Shown here piece after piece: positions 1 through 8,374 of a DNA stretch of 64,000 bases; within the stretch, counting starts at the first letter, position 1, and every line of letters begins with the position of its first letter. This DNA comes from Alphaproteobacteria bacterium (lineage in GTDB: Bacteria; Pseudomonadota; Alphaproteobacteria; Rhodobacterales; Rhodobacteraceae), in NCBI GenBank assembly GCA_030424865.1, contig JAUHVR010000002.1:1-64000 (forward strand), read 5' to 3'. A program made the translations under genes and the position numbers. Under the pieces are notes generated by a model, which did no database searches, was not told the origin of the DNA, and worked only from the letters and a program-made list of their open reading frames with translations.

Positions 1-51
1 CTTCTTCTTCATCGCTTGGCGGAGACCGGGAAAGGCGGGCTGCTTGGGCAT
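1..51 (-). CDS. Transposase N-terminus, partial at window edge
   Basis: An ATG at 51 opens a reading frame that runs off the left edge. It encodes MPKQPAFPGLRQAMKKK. The opening MPKQ..PGL...MKKK resembles the start of IS5-group transposases that I know from Rhodobacterales, but 17 residues are too few to be certain. No terminal inverted repeat can be defined because the rest of the element lies outside the window. It could also be another small basic protein. Confidence 0.4.
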   Translation of the reverse strand, partial: MPKQPAFPGLRQAMKKK

Positions 52-157
52 CGGCGAGGCTCCATTGTCGTCCCCAACAGTCTATCTCAAACCGCTCAAC
101 ACGCGAGGTTTTTCAGACTTTCCTTAACCTTTTGTTAACTATTTGAGGATTGCCGAC

Positions 158-577
158 GTGACACGAACTACTCGACTCTTGAAAGTGGCATCCGTCGCGG
201 TTGCCATGACAGCGGCACAACAGGCCTTGGCCTGGAGTGAGCGCGAAATGATGGAAATGCACGATCCGCACTACGGCACCTGTGTTATCGGAAGCGGGAC
301 GAATGGCGGCGTTGTCCGTGTCTTGGTCTGCCGGGGAGACTATTGCTACATCGAATGCCGCGGCGTTCATGTGGAAGAAGTCGAGCCCAAGAAGACACAT
401 GTGTTCGAGCGCCGGAAAAAGAAGAAGAAAAAGCCGGAACCAAAGCCAAAGCCGAAGCCCAAGCCAAAGCCGAAGCCCAAACCGAAGCCCAAGCCCAAGC
501 CCAAAGAGGCACAGTGGCAGCCGAAGGATGGCAACTGGGGATCCCGGGACGAGAAGAACTGGGAACGGGTCGACTGA
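158..577 (+). CDS. Secreted Lys-Pro repeat protein, unknown function
   Basis: The 139-residue product has a clear signal peptide: a basic start, a hydrophobic stretch rich in Ala and Val, and an ALA cleavage site near residue 25. A short globular part follows with four cysteines (about 42, 58, 63 and 67), enough for two disulfides. Residues 86-91 are a run of lysines and residues 92-116 are uninterrupted Lys-Pro dipeptides. The tail is rich in Trp and charged residues. I chose GTG at 158 because GAGG at 145-148 gives a well-spaced ribosome site; an upstream TTG at 143 lacks one. KP repeats form extended polycationic rods that could bind anionic wall or outer-membrane polymers; that role is inference. 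I do not recognise the family. Confidence 0.75.
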   Translation: MTRTTRLLKVASVAVAMTAAQQALAWSEREMMEMHDPHYGTCVIGSGTNGGVVRVLVCRGDYCYIECRGVHVEEVEPKKTHVFERRKKKKKKPEPKPKPKPKPKPKPKPKPKPKPKEAQWQPKDGNWGSRDEKNWERVD

Positions 578-592
578 TAGGACGAGGGTTTC

Positions 593-1009
593 CTAGTCCT
601 GGACCTTACCGCGCAGCGCTTTGACTTCGCTGCGCACCTTCTTGGCTTTCAACCGCCGTTGCTTGGATCCGTAGGTTGGTTTGGTCGGCACCCGTCGCTT
701 GGGTGCGACCAATGCTTTGCGGATCAACTCGGCCAGCCTCTCGCGCGCCAATTCTCGATTGCGCGCCTGACTGCGGGTCTCATCGACTTGCAATACAAGG
801 GTGCCCTCCTGCGTCCAGCGACGTCCGGCAAGGCGTTTCAGCCGCGCCTTGACGGGATCGCTCAGATGGGGGGAGCGCGCGGCCTCGAACCGCAGTTCCA
901 CTGCTGTAGAGACCTTGTTCACGTTTTGCCCGCCTGGACCCGAGGCGCGTACAAACTGCTCGGTCAATTCCCAGTCAGCAATGGAGATCTGTTCGTTGAT
1001 GTGCAGCAT
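593..1009 (-). CDS. arfB: Peptidyl-tRNA hydrolase ArfB (ribosome rescue)
   Basis: ArfB hydrolyses peptidyl-tRNA on ribosomes stalled without a stop codon, acting as a backup to tmRNA. The 138-residue product has the release-factor GGQ catalytic loop at residues 26-28 (SGPGGQNVNK) and a long basic C-terminal tail rich in Lys and Arg, which in the family enters the empty mRNA channel. Length matches E. coli YaeJ (about 140). It lies downstream of yhhQ on the same strand, separated by about 250 bases that hold a tiny ORF and a strong hairpin. The identification is secure from the GGQ context and the tail. Confidence 0.93.
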   Translation of the reverse strand: MLHINEQISIADWELTEQFVRASGPGGQNVNKVSTAVELRFEAARSPHLSDPVKARLKRLAGRRWTQEGTLVLQVDETRSQARNRELARERLAELIRKALVAPKRRVPTKPTYGSKQRRLKAKKVRSEVKALRGKVQD

Positions 1010-1029
1010 AGGGCACCCTTGTAACAGGA

Positions 1030-1055
1030 TAGGGCCGCCAGATATGGCGGCCCTA
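1030..1055. terminator. Perfect 11-bp inverted repeat upstream of arfB
   Basis: TAGGGCCGCCA at 1030-1040 pairs perfectly with 1045-1055 around a 4-base loop. Neither side has a good T-run, so this is not a textbook intrinsic terminator. It lies only 20 bases before the arfB start codon and could separate arfB from the upstream transcript or fold in the arfB leader. A weaker hairpin (GGGGT-TTC-ACCCC) lies at 1100-1112. Confidence 0.45.
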
Positions 1056-1124
1056 CGAGACTTATCGGAGGCGGGGTCGGTTAGACCAGTGCCAATTCGG
1101 GGGTTTCACCCCAATGGGATTGCC

Positions 1125-1181
1125 CTATGTGCGGGTCTCCCGAACTGTTCCGACACCTTTCTCCAATGACGCTCTAGACAC
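1125..1181 (-). CDS. Candidate 18-codon ORF with an exceptional ribosome site
   Basis: A GTG at 1181 starts MSRASLEKGVGTVRETRT and ends at TAG (1125-1127). Seven bases ahead of the start is AGGAGG, part of a 14-base perfect complement to the 16S 3' end. The peptide has no signal, membrane segment or known motif. It lies between yhhQ and arfB in the same direction. It may be a leader peptide, an unannotated small protein, or a decoy for ribosomes. Only the ribosome site supports it, so confidence is limited. Confidence 0.35.
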   Translation of the reverse strand: MSRASLEKGVGTVRETRT

Positions 1182-1182
1182 T

Positions 1183-1196
1183 GGATCACCTCCTTT
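1183..1196 (-). promoter_or_regulatory. Fourteen-base perfect Shine-Dalgarno sequence
   Basis: On the minus strand this reads AAAGGAGGTGATCC, the exact complement of the 16S rRNA tail GGATCACCTCCTTT. Most genes in this window use 4 to 6 matching bases. The spacing of 7 bases from AGGAGG to GTG at 1181 is optimal. Confidence 0.6.
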
Positions 1197-1259
1197 CGCT
1201 TGTTGAAACCACCTTCAGCTTGGCACAGCTTTTGGGGATCGCAAAACAAAATGTTGTGG

Positions 1260-1901
1260 TCAGGTGGCGGGTGTGGCCCCAAGTGCACGCAAAACGATCA
1301 GGCGGAAGGGCACCAGCGCGATCATTGCGAGCGACAGCTTCACCAGCCAATCCGCAACCGCCAGCGAGACCCAAAGCGGTGCTTCGGGCCCAGCGCCCAG
1401 CAGTGGCAGCACGTCGCCGGCCCATGACACGTCATTGCCGGGTTCGATCCAGGCAAGGCTGCCCGAAAAGGCGATGGTGAAGAACAGCGCGGTGTCGACG
1501 CTGGACCCGATAAGGGTCGAGGCCAGCGGCGCGCGCCACCAGGCACCGGTGCGCAGGCGGTCAAAGATCGCGACGTCCAGCAGTTGCGCTGTCAGGAAAG
1601 CCAGGCCCGACCCGATGGCGATGCGCAGTGTCACGGCGGGATAGGTGAACCCATCGCCCTGCAGCATGACCTGCGTGCCAATCAGCGAGCAGATGACGCC
1701 GACGACAAAGCCGGTGAACACCACGCGTCGCGCGGCGGCCGCGCCGTAGATGCGGTTCATCAGGTCGGTGACCAGAAAGGCGAGCGGATAGGTGAAGGCA
1801 CCCCAGGTCAGCCAGTTTCCAAACAGGAACTGAACCAGGATGTTCGAGGCCACGACGATGGCGGCCATGGCAAGGATGCCGGGAAGGTATTTCGTATTCA
1901 T
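1260..1901 (-). CDS. yhhQ: Queuosine precursor transporter (YhhQ/VUT family)
   Basis: The 213-residue inner-membrane protein has about six hydrophobic segments and the family's N-terminal pattern (NILVQF.FGNWLTWGAFTYPLAFLVTDL.NR.YG). YhhQ proteins import queuosine precursors (preQ0/preQ1) used for tRNA modification. Length agrees with E. coli YhhQ (221). The start at 1901 is the only Met before the first membrane segment. The 101-base leader between the upstream esterase-like gene and this start can fold (see 1919-1971). Substrate is inferred from the family. Confidence 0.85.
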   Translation of the reverse strand: MNTKYLPGILAMAAIVVASNILVQFLFGNWLTWGAFTYPLAFLVTDLMNRIYGAAAARRVVFTGFVVGVICSLIGTQVMLQGDGFTYPAVTLRIAIGSGLAFLTAQLLDVAIFDRLRTGAWWRAPLASTLIGSSVDTALFFTIAFSGSLAWIEPGNDVSWAGDVLPLLGAGPEAPLWVSLAVADWLVKLSLAMIALVPFRLIVLRALGATPAT

Positions 1902-1918
1902 GCTGTAACCCGTTTTGG

Positions 1919-1971
1919 CAAGGTAGCGGAGACTTGGTTCCCTGTCGGAACGGGCGGGCTTTAGTCCCTTG
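1919..1971 (-). promoter_or_regulatory. Possible structured leader of yhhQ
   Basis: In the 101-base leader, CAAGG at 1967-1971 (read on the minus strand) can pair with CCTTG at 1919-1923, enclosing a GTTCC/GGAAC hairpin at 1937-1951. Queuosine transporter genes are often controlled by preQ1 riboswitches, but I cannot match this to the preQ1-I, -II or -III consensus. It may be chance pairing. Confidence 0.22.
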
Positions 1972-2002
1972 TGAGCGGCAGATCAAGCCCCTTGATGCGG
2001 CC

Positions 2003-2896
2003 CTACTCGGTGGCGGGCAAGGCGTATTCCACAAGTTCGGTGCGCTGAAAGCTGCGAAAGTTGTCATCCGAGATCATGGTCAGCCGGATCTGGCCCCGGT
2101 CGTCCTGCCAGACCGCGATGCCTTCGAGGTTGTCATGCGCCCCGATCCGCGTGCTCAGCAGTTCGTCTTCCTGACCTTGTCTTGGACCCTCGACCCAAAA
2201 CCGGCGCACCCGGCTTTTAAAGGCGAACCCCGTGAATTCTCGCTCAAGCAGATACAGCGCGCCGTCGGGGCCAAAATCGGCGCCCACGGGCAAAAATCCC
2301 CCGCGCCGCGGAATTTCAAAGGCCACGTCCCAGCTGCGATCCTTGTAGCGCCACACGGGGAAAGGACGTGTCAGCCTGCCGGACCGTTCGGGGATGGCGT
2401 AAAGCCAGTTCCGGTGATCCACGGCCAGCGCCTCGAAGCCTGAATTCGAAAGCATGCCCTTGAATCCCTCGTCCCGGGGCAACCAGGCCGCAGCCTCGGG
2501 GGTGAGATAGGCCCAGACGCGGTGTTGGCCTTCGAAAGAGATCAACGTGCGCCCGTCGGCGCGGATGGCCAGCCCCTCGGCATCGCTGTGATGCTGGGGG
2601 ATCACCTGCCCCTTGGGGTTTGTCAAAGGTCGGCGCGACTGCAGTTCGACATCGACAATCACTGGGTCCTCGCGAACAAGCGTCGCATGAACGATCCCGC
2701 CCCGGTCGCTGATGGCGGTCAGGTGCGTGCCGGTTGCATCAAGTTCCAGCCCGGAAAACCCGCCCAGGTCATGACTGCTGCGCGGCCAGACAAACTCGCC
2801 CACGAAACGCGCCTTGCTGACCGGGCCTGCGTCTCCGGCCAGTGTCAGTGCGCCCAAGGTGACCACGCCTAGCGCGAGTGCAAAACGTCGGCGCAT
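2003..2896 (-). CDS. Secreted phytase-like esterase (PF13449 type)
   Basis: The 297-residue product starts with a signal peptide (MRRRF then a hydrophobic Ala/Leu/Val stretch ending TLAGDAG). The body matches the esterase-like activity of phytase fold: [20 protein letters not shown] near the start, [20 protein letters not shown] and NLEGIAVW later, which are blades of a beta-propeller. Members are periplasmic or extracellular and mostly uncharacterised. Its start overlaps the end of mepA by 28 bases, so it is the last gene of the minus-strand run thioesterase, MFS, mepA, esterase. Substrate unknown. Confidence 0.75.
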   Translation of the reverse strand: MRRRFALALGVVTLGALTLAGDAGPVSKARFVGEFVWPRSSHDLGGFSGLELDATGTHLTAISDRGGIVHATLVREDPVIVDVELQSRRPLTNPKGQVIPQHHSDAEGLAIRADGRTLISFEGQHRVWAYLTPEAAAWLPRDEGFKGMLSNSGFEALAVDHRNWLYAIPERSGRLTRPFPVWRYKDRSWDVAFEIPRRGGFLPVGADFGPDGALYLLEREFTGFAFKSRVRRFWVEGPRQGQEDELLSTRIGAHDNLEGIAVWQDDRGQIRLTMISDDNFRSFQRTELVEYALPATE

Positions 2897-3783
2897 TGCT
2901 TGGGCAGGTCCGCAAGGACAAATTGACGGGGGTGTTTGGGTTTGGGTCTGGGTTTGCCCGTGACCTTGGGTTTCGGTTTTGGCTCGGGTGGGTTCAGGAT
3001 GTCATCGACCCACTTCTGTGCATCGGCACAGCCGTCCCCACGCGGCGGGTTCTTCTGGTTCACACAGTTCTTCGCGCCCCTGGGGCACTTCAGCCGCACG
3101 TGAAAATGATAGTGATGCCCATGCCAGGGCCGGATCTTGCGCAGCCAGGCGCGGTTGCCCTTGGCGTCTTTGCACATCTGCACCTTGGCGCCGGGAAAGA
3201 CAAAGATCCGCGCGACCCGAGGGTCCTTGGCGGCGGCTTTCAGAATGTTGTGATGCCCGCGCGTCCAGTTTTCATTGACGAAGGCGCCCTTCATACGCCG
3301 GGTCGAGATCGACGAAAGGTTTTCGCGCTCGGACCGGGTCAGGTTCAGGCGCTTGGGCGGCAGCATCCAGATGTCGACGTCCAGGCCGATCTGATGGCTG
3401 CGGTGCCCGGTCACCATGGGGCCACCACGCGGCTGGCTCATGTCGCCGACATAAAGCCCGGCCCAGCCCCGTTGCTTGGCAGCGGTTCCCGACAGTTTCT
3501 GGACGAAATCGATCAGGTCGGGGTGACCCCAATTGCGGTTGCGGCTCAGCCGCATGGCCTGCCAGGTCGGGCCGTTTTCGGCCAGTTCGACGCCACCGGC
3601 CAGACACCCCTTGGCATAGCCGCCAATCGGTTGCGCCTTTTGTCGTGACCCGGTGGTCTTGGCGACAAAAAGATGCCGCGCCTCAACCTCTTTGGTGCCC
3701 AGCGTCAGCGGATCAACCGCCTGCGCAAAGGCACCGCTGACCAGACCAACGGCGAGGAACACCCCCAAAATTGTTGTTTTCAT
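2869..3783 (-). CDS. mepA: Penicillin-insensitive murein DD-endopeptidase MepA
   Basis: MepA is a periplasmic LAS-type zinc peptidase that cuts D-Ala-mDAP cross-links in peptidoglycan. The 304-residue product has a signal peptide ([20 protein letters not shown]) and the diagnostic motifs [11 protein letters not shown], carrying His and Asp zinc ligands, and [11 protein letters not shown], carrying the third ligand. Six or more cysteines suggest disulfides as in E. coli MepA. The C-terminal 50 residues hold a Pro-Lys rich linker absent from the E. coli enzyme. The ATG at 3783 overlaps the TGA of the MFS gene (ATGA), which fixes this start over an upstream in-frame codon at 3813. Confidence 0.92.
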   Translation of the reverse strand: MKTTILGVFLAVGLVSGAFAQAVDPLTLGTKEVEARHLFVAKTTGSRQKAQPIGGYAKGCLAGGVELAENGPTWQAMRLSRNRNWGHPDLIDFVQKLSGTAAKQRGWAGLYVGDMSQPRGGPMVTGHRSHQIGLDVDIWMLPPKRLNLTRSERENLSSISTRRMKGAFVNENWTRGHHNILKAAAKDPRVARIFVFPGAKVQMCKDAKGNRAWLRKIRPWHGHHYHFHVRLKCPRGAKNCVNQKNPPRGDGCADAQKWVDDILNPPEPKPKPKVTGKPRPKPKHPRQFVLADLPKQCADVLHSR

Positions 3784-5147
3784 TCTGCCCGGTCTCCCTC
3801 TGGGTTGACCCACAGCAAGAGTATCAGACCCAAAAGGAAAAGGAAGATAACAGGAAGAAACCCAAGCTGATTGTTGCCGGTCCAGATTGTGAAGACCGTG
3901 ATCAGCGCGGGCGCCAGGAACGAGGTCACGCGGCCGGTCAGGGCAAAGAGGCCAAACGCCTCGGTCGCGTCTTCGGCGGTGCAGTGGCGGACCATCATCG
4001 AGCGCGAGGCGGAATAGATTATGCCGCCCGCGCCGCCCAGGATAGCGCCGCAGATGAAGAAGATGATGTCGGGCAGGGATGACCCCTCGGCCAGCGGGAT
4101 GCCGAACAGGCTTTCGCGTGACATGCCGACGATGATCAGGCTTACGACGATCAGCACCCAGCAGCTGAGGCGGATCACCGGTTTTGGGCCGAACCGCTGG
4201 TCGGCCAGGCCCCCGGCCCAGGTCAGCACCGCGGCGGCAATGGCGGCGACGATGCCGAAGATGCCGATCTGGATGATGTCCCAGCCCAGCACCAGCCGCG
4301 CGTAGAAGCCGCCAAAGCTGTACAGCGCGCCCAGCCCGTCACGATAGAACATCGAGGCGATCAGGAAGCTGGCATAGGATCGCCGGGTAAAGACATCCTT
4401 GACCCGTTCCCAGAGGCGCGACAGCACCTCGCCGAACTGCGGTCGGTCGCCATCGGTGGGCGGGTCCTTGGTCCAGATGAAAAAGGGGATCAGGAAAAGC
4501 GCAAACCAGATCGCGATGAAGGGGCCGACGGATCGCGTGCCCTCGCGTGCCTCGGGGTCCAGTCCCAGCGCCGGGGTCAGGCCGATCAGGGTCTTGCCGG
4601 TGTCGTTCTCGGCAAAGAAAAGCAGCATGATGAACAGCGCCAGCACGCCGCCCCAATAGCCAAAGGCTGCCGCACCGCCGCTGATGCGCCCGACCTCTTC
4701 GGTGCTGCCGAGCGTTGGCAGGATGGCGTTGTTCAGGTTGAACGCGGTTTCCGAGGCGACAAAGCCGATCCAGAACATGGCCAGCACAAACATCAGCCCG
4801 GTGCCGTCAGGCTGCAGGTTCCACAAAAGCGCCGAGCACAGGATCGCGATGGCCGTCAGGACAATGAAAAACGGCCGTTTCCGGCCCGAGGCCCCGGCCC
4901 AGGCGCCCACCAGCGGTGCGGTGATGGCGATGACCCAGCCTGCCGCGGTCTGCGCGCCGGCCCAAAGGCTTTGGGCCTGCGCCTTGGCGGCGGTTTCCTC
5001 GATGCCTTGGGCCATGTACCAATCGGCAGCCACGGCGCCGAAGTAGGGCCCAAAGATGAAGGTCAGGCCAAGGGTCGCATAGGGTTGCTGGGCCCAGTCG
5101 AAGAACATCCAGCCCCAGATGCGCTTGCGCGTTGATATCTCTGCCAT
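3780..5147 (-). CDS. MFS permease of the UMF1/Atg22-like family
   Basis: The product of about 455 residues has 11 to 12 hydrophobic segments. The opening (RKRIWGWMFFDWAQQPYATLGLTFIF) and the ASGRKRPFF loop are typical of bacterial Atg22-like (UMF1) major facilitators, which are proposed effluxers of small metabolites. I chose the Met of MAEIST rather than the upstream TTG at 5201, because the extra 18 residues are not conserved-looking and precede a normal N-terminus. It is the second gene of a four-gene minus-strand run and overlaps mepA by four bases. Substrate unknown. Confidence 0.82.
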   Translation of the reverse strand: MAEISTRKRIWGWMFFDWAQQPYATLGLTFIFGPYFGAVAADWYMAQGIEETAAKAQAQSLWAGAQTAAGWVIAITAPLVGAWAGASGRKRPFFIVLTAIAILCSALLWNLQPDGTGLMFVLAMFWIGFVASETAFNLNNAILPTLGSTEEVGRISGGAAAFGYWGGVLALFIMLLFFAENDTGKTLIGLTPALGLDPEAREGTRSVGPFIAIWFALFLIPFFIWTKDPPTDGDRPQFGEVLSRLWERVKDVFTRRSYASFLIASMFYRDGLGALYSFGGFYARLVLGWDIIQIGIFGIVAAIAAAVLTWAGGLADQRFGPKPVIRLSCWVLIVVSLIIVGMSRESLFGIPLAEGSSLPDIIFFICGAILGGAGGIIYSASRSMMVRHCTAEDATEAFGLFALTGRVTSFLAPALITVFTIWTGNNQLGFLPVIFLFLLGLILLLWVNPEGDRAE

Positions 5148-5197
5148 ATTGACCCCCGTTCCCCCTCGGTATGACCGAGCCGTCAGGGGCTGGCAAG

Positions 5198-5734
5198 TCA
5201 ATCCTGCATGGGGGGCCAGGGGCGTGTCGCGTCCGCCGCGATCCAGGCGTTGATCCAGTCGGGCAGGGCGGGTGGTGTCGGATCATACCCCAGCGCCTTG
5301 GCGACCTCGCCCGGCGCAACCAGCCCCTTGGGCCCGGCCACTGCCGTTCTGATCAGCACGTGGTTCGCGCATTCGCCGTTTCGTTTCCACATCGACTGTT
5401 CGATGTAAAAGAACCGGTCGTCCCAGCCCGCCAGACGGGATCGCATCGTGATCCGTTCGAACACCCGGATGCGACGGCGATAGCGCACTGACGAGCCTGC
5501 CACCGTCAGGCCCCAGCCATTCTGCATCGTGGCCTTCACCAGGCCGGACCGTTGCGCCATCGGGATGCGCCCCAGGTCAAACAGGGTCAGCGTGCGACCG
5601 TTGTTCAGTTCGAACCAGGGATCGAGGTCCCAGGGCCAGCACATGTGATGCGAGACATGGGTTTCGAAAGCGGCCAGAGGTTTGGCCTTGCGGTTGAGAA
5701 AGGCCTGATAGGCCATGCGGAGTAACGGGTACAT
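5198..5734 (-). CDS. Hotdog-fold acyl-CoA thioesterase family protein
   Basis: The 178-residue product resembles the 4HBT_2/THEM6-like hotdog group: an N-terminal amphipathic segment, then H.C.P.DLD...ELNNGR...FDLGR in the position of the hotdog catalytic loop, and a beta-rich second half (VRYRRRIRVFERI, DDRFFYIEQSMW). Such enzymes cleave acyl-CoA or acyl-ACP thioesters, but for this subfamily the substrate is not established. It is the first gene of the minus-strand run and ends about 50 bases before the MFS start. Confidence 0.72.
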   Translation of the reverse strand: MYPLLRMAYQAFLNRKAKPLAAFETHVSHHMCWPWDLDPWFELNNGRTLTLFDLGRIPMAQRSGLVKATMQNGWGLTVAGSSVRYRRRIRVFERITMRSRLAGWDDRFFYIEQSMWKRNGECANHVLIRTAVAGPKGLVAPGEVAKALGYDPTPPALPDWINAWIAADATRPWPPMQD

Positions 5735-5865
5735 CGGCGGCTCCTTCCGGGGCAGAGGTGCCGCCGGGGGTGGTGAACGTCAACCACGACCTTGCGGCAC
5801 TCTTGTTCTTTGCCCTGCGGGGGCTTACCTGTCGGGCAGGACGCAACGGAAAGGACCTTGGCGCG

Positions 5866-6153
5866 ATGCAATCTTTGTTTCAGATCCTCATGCTGGTGCT
5901 GGACGTTGTCTGGTTCTTCATCATCGCGCATGTGATCATGAGCTGGCTGATCAACTTCCAGGTTCTGAACCTGCGTCAGCCCCTGGTGGCGCAGCTGTGG
6001 GACGGGCTGAACCGGATCCTTGAACCGCTGTATCGGACGATCCGACGGGTGTTGCCGCCCATGTCGGGCATAGACTTTGCGCCGCTGGTGGCGCTGATCG
6101 GGGTCTATGCCCTGCGGATCATCCTGGCCAACAACGCGTCGTTCTTTTTCTGA
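5866..6153 (+). CDS. YggT family membrane protein
   Basis: The 95-residue product has two hydrophobic segments separated by a conserved amphipathic stretch (SWLINFQVLN....LW..LNRILEPLYRTIRR.LPP..GIDFAPLVALI), which is the YGGT signature. Family members are inner-membrane proteins linked to osmotic tolerance and cell division in some bacteria. I chose the Met at 5866 (MQSLFQ) because the upstream in-frame extension from 5758 is not conserved-looking. It stands alone on the plus strand between the thioesterase and recQ. Confidence 0.85.
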   Translation: MQSLFQILMLVLDVVWFFIIAHVIMSWLINFQVLNLRQPLVAQLWDGLNRILEPLYRTIRRVLPPMSGIDFAPLVALIGVYALRIILANNASFFF

Positions 6154-6169
6154 CCACGCGCCTTTGCGG

Positions 6170-6222
6170 CTTTCTTGAGTATTTGAAGAAAGATGAAGGG
6201 GGGCGGGTGCGCCCTCTTGTTC
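6170..6222 (+). terminator. Two hairpins after yggT, including a repeat-like motif
   Basis: CTTTCTT (6170-6176) pairs with AAGAAAG (6186-6192) around GAGTATTTG. A second stem, GGGCG-GGTG-CGCCC at 6201-6214, is followed by TCTTGTT. The GAGTATTTGAAGAAAGATGAA block resembles the intergenic motif GGGATATTTTTGGCAAGAAG seen after tdh (24311-24330). Confidence 0.4.
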
Positions 6223-6286
6223 ACGGATTCTTAGTGTGTGATTGTTGGGATCAGAGCACTTTGACGTAAATCCGACAGGCCCTTTC

Positions 6287-8341
6287 ATGCCCCGCGACAC
6301 TGGCACCGCGCTGCTGCGCGAGGTTTTTGGCTTTGACGCCTTCCGCCCTGGTCAGGGCGAGATTGTCGAGGCGGTGGCGACGGGTGAAAACGTGCTGGCC
6401 ATCATGCCCACAGGTGGCGGGAAATCCTTGTGTTTTCAATTGCCTGCGTTGTTGCGCGAGGGCGTCACGCTGGTGATCTCTCCGCTGATTGCGCTGATGC
6501 GGGACCAGGTGCGCGGGTTGCAGCAGGCGGGGGTTGCCGCAGGGGCGCTGACCAGTGGCAACACGCCGGAAGAGACGGATGCCGTCTGGGCGCAACTGGC
6601 GGCGGGGCAGCTGAAGCTTTTGTACCTGGCGCCCGAGCGGCTGGCCTCGGCCGGGACGGCACGGATGCTGAGCCAGGCGGGGGTTTCGATGATCGCCGTC
6701 GACGAGGCCCATTGCGTCAGCCAGTGGGGGCACGATTTCCGGCCTGATTACCTGCGGATCGGGGCCTTACGGCGCGATCTGGACGTGCCGATTGCGGCCT
6801 TTACCGCGACGGCGGACGAGGAAACGCGGGCCGAGATCATCTCGCGCCTGTTTGACGACCGTCCGCCGCAGGTGTTTCTGCGCGGGTTTGATCGGCCCAA
6901 CATCCACCTGGCCTTTGCCGCCAAGGACAAGCCGCGCCAGCAGGTCCTGGAGTTTGCCGCCGCGCGGCGGGGGCAGTCGGGGATTGTCTATTGCGGGACG
7001 CGCAACAAGACCGAGGCGCTGGCGCAGGCGCTGCGCGCGGATGGCCATGTGGCCTGCCACTATCACGGTGGTATGGAGGCCGAGGACCGGCGCACCGTCG
7101 AGGCGCGATTTTCGCGTGAGGATGGCTTGATCGTGGTGGCAACGGTGGCCTTTGGCATGGGGGTCGACAAGCCCGATATCCGCTGGGTGGCGCATGCCGA
7201 TCTGCCGAAGTCGATCGAGGCCTATTATCAAGAGATTGGCCGCGCTGGCCGGGATGGCGCGCCGGCTGAAACGCTGACGCTGTTTGGCGCGGATGACATC
7301 CGGCTGAGGCGCAGCCAGATTGACGAGGGGATGGCCCCTCCGGAACGGCGGATGGCCGACCACGGCCGGCTGAATGCCTTGCTTGGGCTCGCCGAGGCGC
7401 TGGAGTGTCGGCGCGCCGTCTTGTTGCGTTATTTCGGGGAAGAGGCGCAGGCTTGCGGGCATTGCGATCTGTGTGACAGCCCGCCAGAGGTCTTTGATGG
7501 CACAGAGGCGGTGCAAAAGGTGCTCTCGGCGGCCTTGCGGACGGGCGAGAGTTTTGGCGCGGGCCATCTGGTCGACATTCTGACCGGGACCATGACCGAC
7601 AAGGTGCGGCAGCGTGGGCATGACAGCCTGCCGACCTTTGGTGTGGGCAAGGAGTTTGACAAACGCGGCTGGACTGCGCTGATCCGGCAGATGATGGGGC
7701 GCGATCTGCTGCGGCCCGATGCCGAACGCCATGGCGCGCTGGTGATGACCGACGCGGCGCTGCCGCTTTTGCGGGGGCAGGACAGCATTCAGCTGAGGCG
7801 CGACAGCATCGCCAGGGCCAGCGCCCGGCGGTCACCTGCGGTCAAGGCCATGGTCAGCGAGGAAGACGCACCGCTGTTGTCGGCGCTCAAGGCCAAGCGC
7901 CGCGCCCTGGCCGAGGACGCGCGGGTCCCGGCTTATGTGATTTTCCCCGACCGGACGCTGATCGAGATGGCCGAAACGCGGCCCGACACGCTGGACGCCA
8001 TGGCGCGGATCAACGGCGTGGGGGCCAAGAAGCTGGAACGTTATGGCGCGGGTTTTCTGCAGGTGATCAACGGCGCCGAGACGCCCGAGGTGCATCCGGT
8101 GCGACGCAAGCTGGCGGGTCGGGCCGCGGGCTCGGTCTATGACCGGCTGATGCAGACGCAGGCCGATCTGACGCGCGGTGCCTGCGGCACGCTGAAACCG
8201 CTGAGCTGTTCGGCCTCGATCCTGGCCAAGGTGGCCGAGCTGCAGCCGGGTGACACGGTCGGACTGAAGCGCATCCTGGGCGACAAGCGCGAGGAACGTT
8301 TTGGCGCGGCCTTTCTGGACGTTTTGCAGGACGCGGGCTAG
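6287..8341 (+). CDS. recQ: ATP-dependent DNA helicase RecQ
   Basis: RecQ unwinds DNA 3' to 5' in recombinational repair. The 684-residue product has all expected parts in order: Walker A (MPTGGGKSLCFQLPA), the DEAH box (AVDEAHCVSQWGHDFRPDY) with its aromatic-rich loop, helicase motifs IV to VI (YYQEIGRAGRDG), a zinc site in the RQC region (CRRAV...CGHCDLCD), a winged helix, and one HRDC domain near residues 520-590. About 75 residues follow HRDC. I chose ATG 6287 (MPRDTG) over an upstream TTG at 6242, since the extra 15 residues carry no signature. Confidence 0.95.
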   Translation: MPRDTGTALLREVFGFDAFRPGQGEIVEAVATGENVLAIMPTGGGKSLCFQLPALLREGVTLVISPLIALMRDQVRGLQQAGVAAGALTSGNTPEETDAVWAQLAAGQLKLLYLAPERLASAGTARMLSQAGVSMIAVDEAHCVSQWGHDFRPDYLRIGALRRDLDVPIAAFTATADEETRAEIISRLFDDRPPQVFLRGFDRPNIHLAFAAKDKPRQQVLEFAAARRGQSGIVYCGTRNKTEALAQALRADGHVACHYHGGMEAEDRRTVEARFSREDGLIVVATVAFGMGVDKPDIRWVAHADLPKSIEAYYQEIGRAGRDGAPAETLTLFGADDIRLRRSQIDEGMAPPERRMADHGRLNALLGLAEALECRRAVLLRYFGEEAQACGHCDLCDSPPEVFDGTEAVQKVLSAALRTGESFGAGHLVDILTGTMTDKVRQRGHDSLPTFGVGKEFDKRGWTALIRQMMGRDLLRPDAERHGALVMTDAALPLLRGQDSIQLRRDSIARASARRSPAVKAMVSEEDAPLLSALKAKRRALAEDARVPAYVIFPDRTLIEMAETRPDTLDAMARINGVGAKKLERYGAGFLQVINGAETPEVHPVRRKLAGRAAGSVYDRLMQTQADLTRGACGTLKPLSCSASILAKVAELQPGDTVGLKRILGDKREERFGAAFLDVLQDAG

Positions 8342-8374
8342 GTCTGGCGGAACAACGGCACACAGGGGGCAGAC

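Noticed and set aside
410-512. Lys-Pro coding repeat considered as a DNA satellite or CRISPR-like repeat
   Set aside because: Units are six bases, contiguous, in frame and mixed in codon use, so it is a coding dipeptide repeat.
1183-1196. GGATCACCTCCTTT on the plus strand as a 16S rRNA fragment
   Set aside because: The bases before it do not resemble the end of 16S (no GTAACCGTAGGGGAACCTG-like sequence). The match is better explained as a Shine-Dalgarno sequence on the minus strand.
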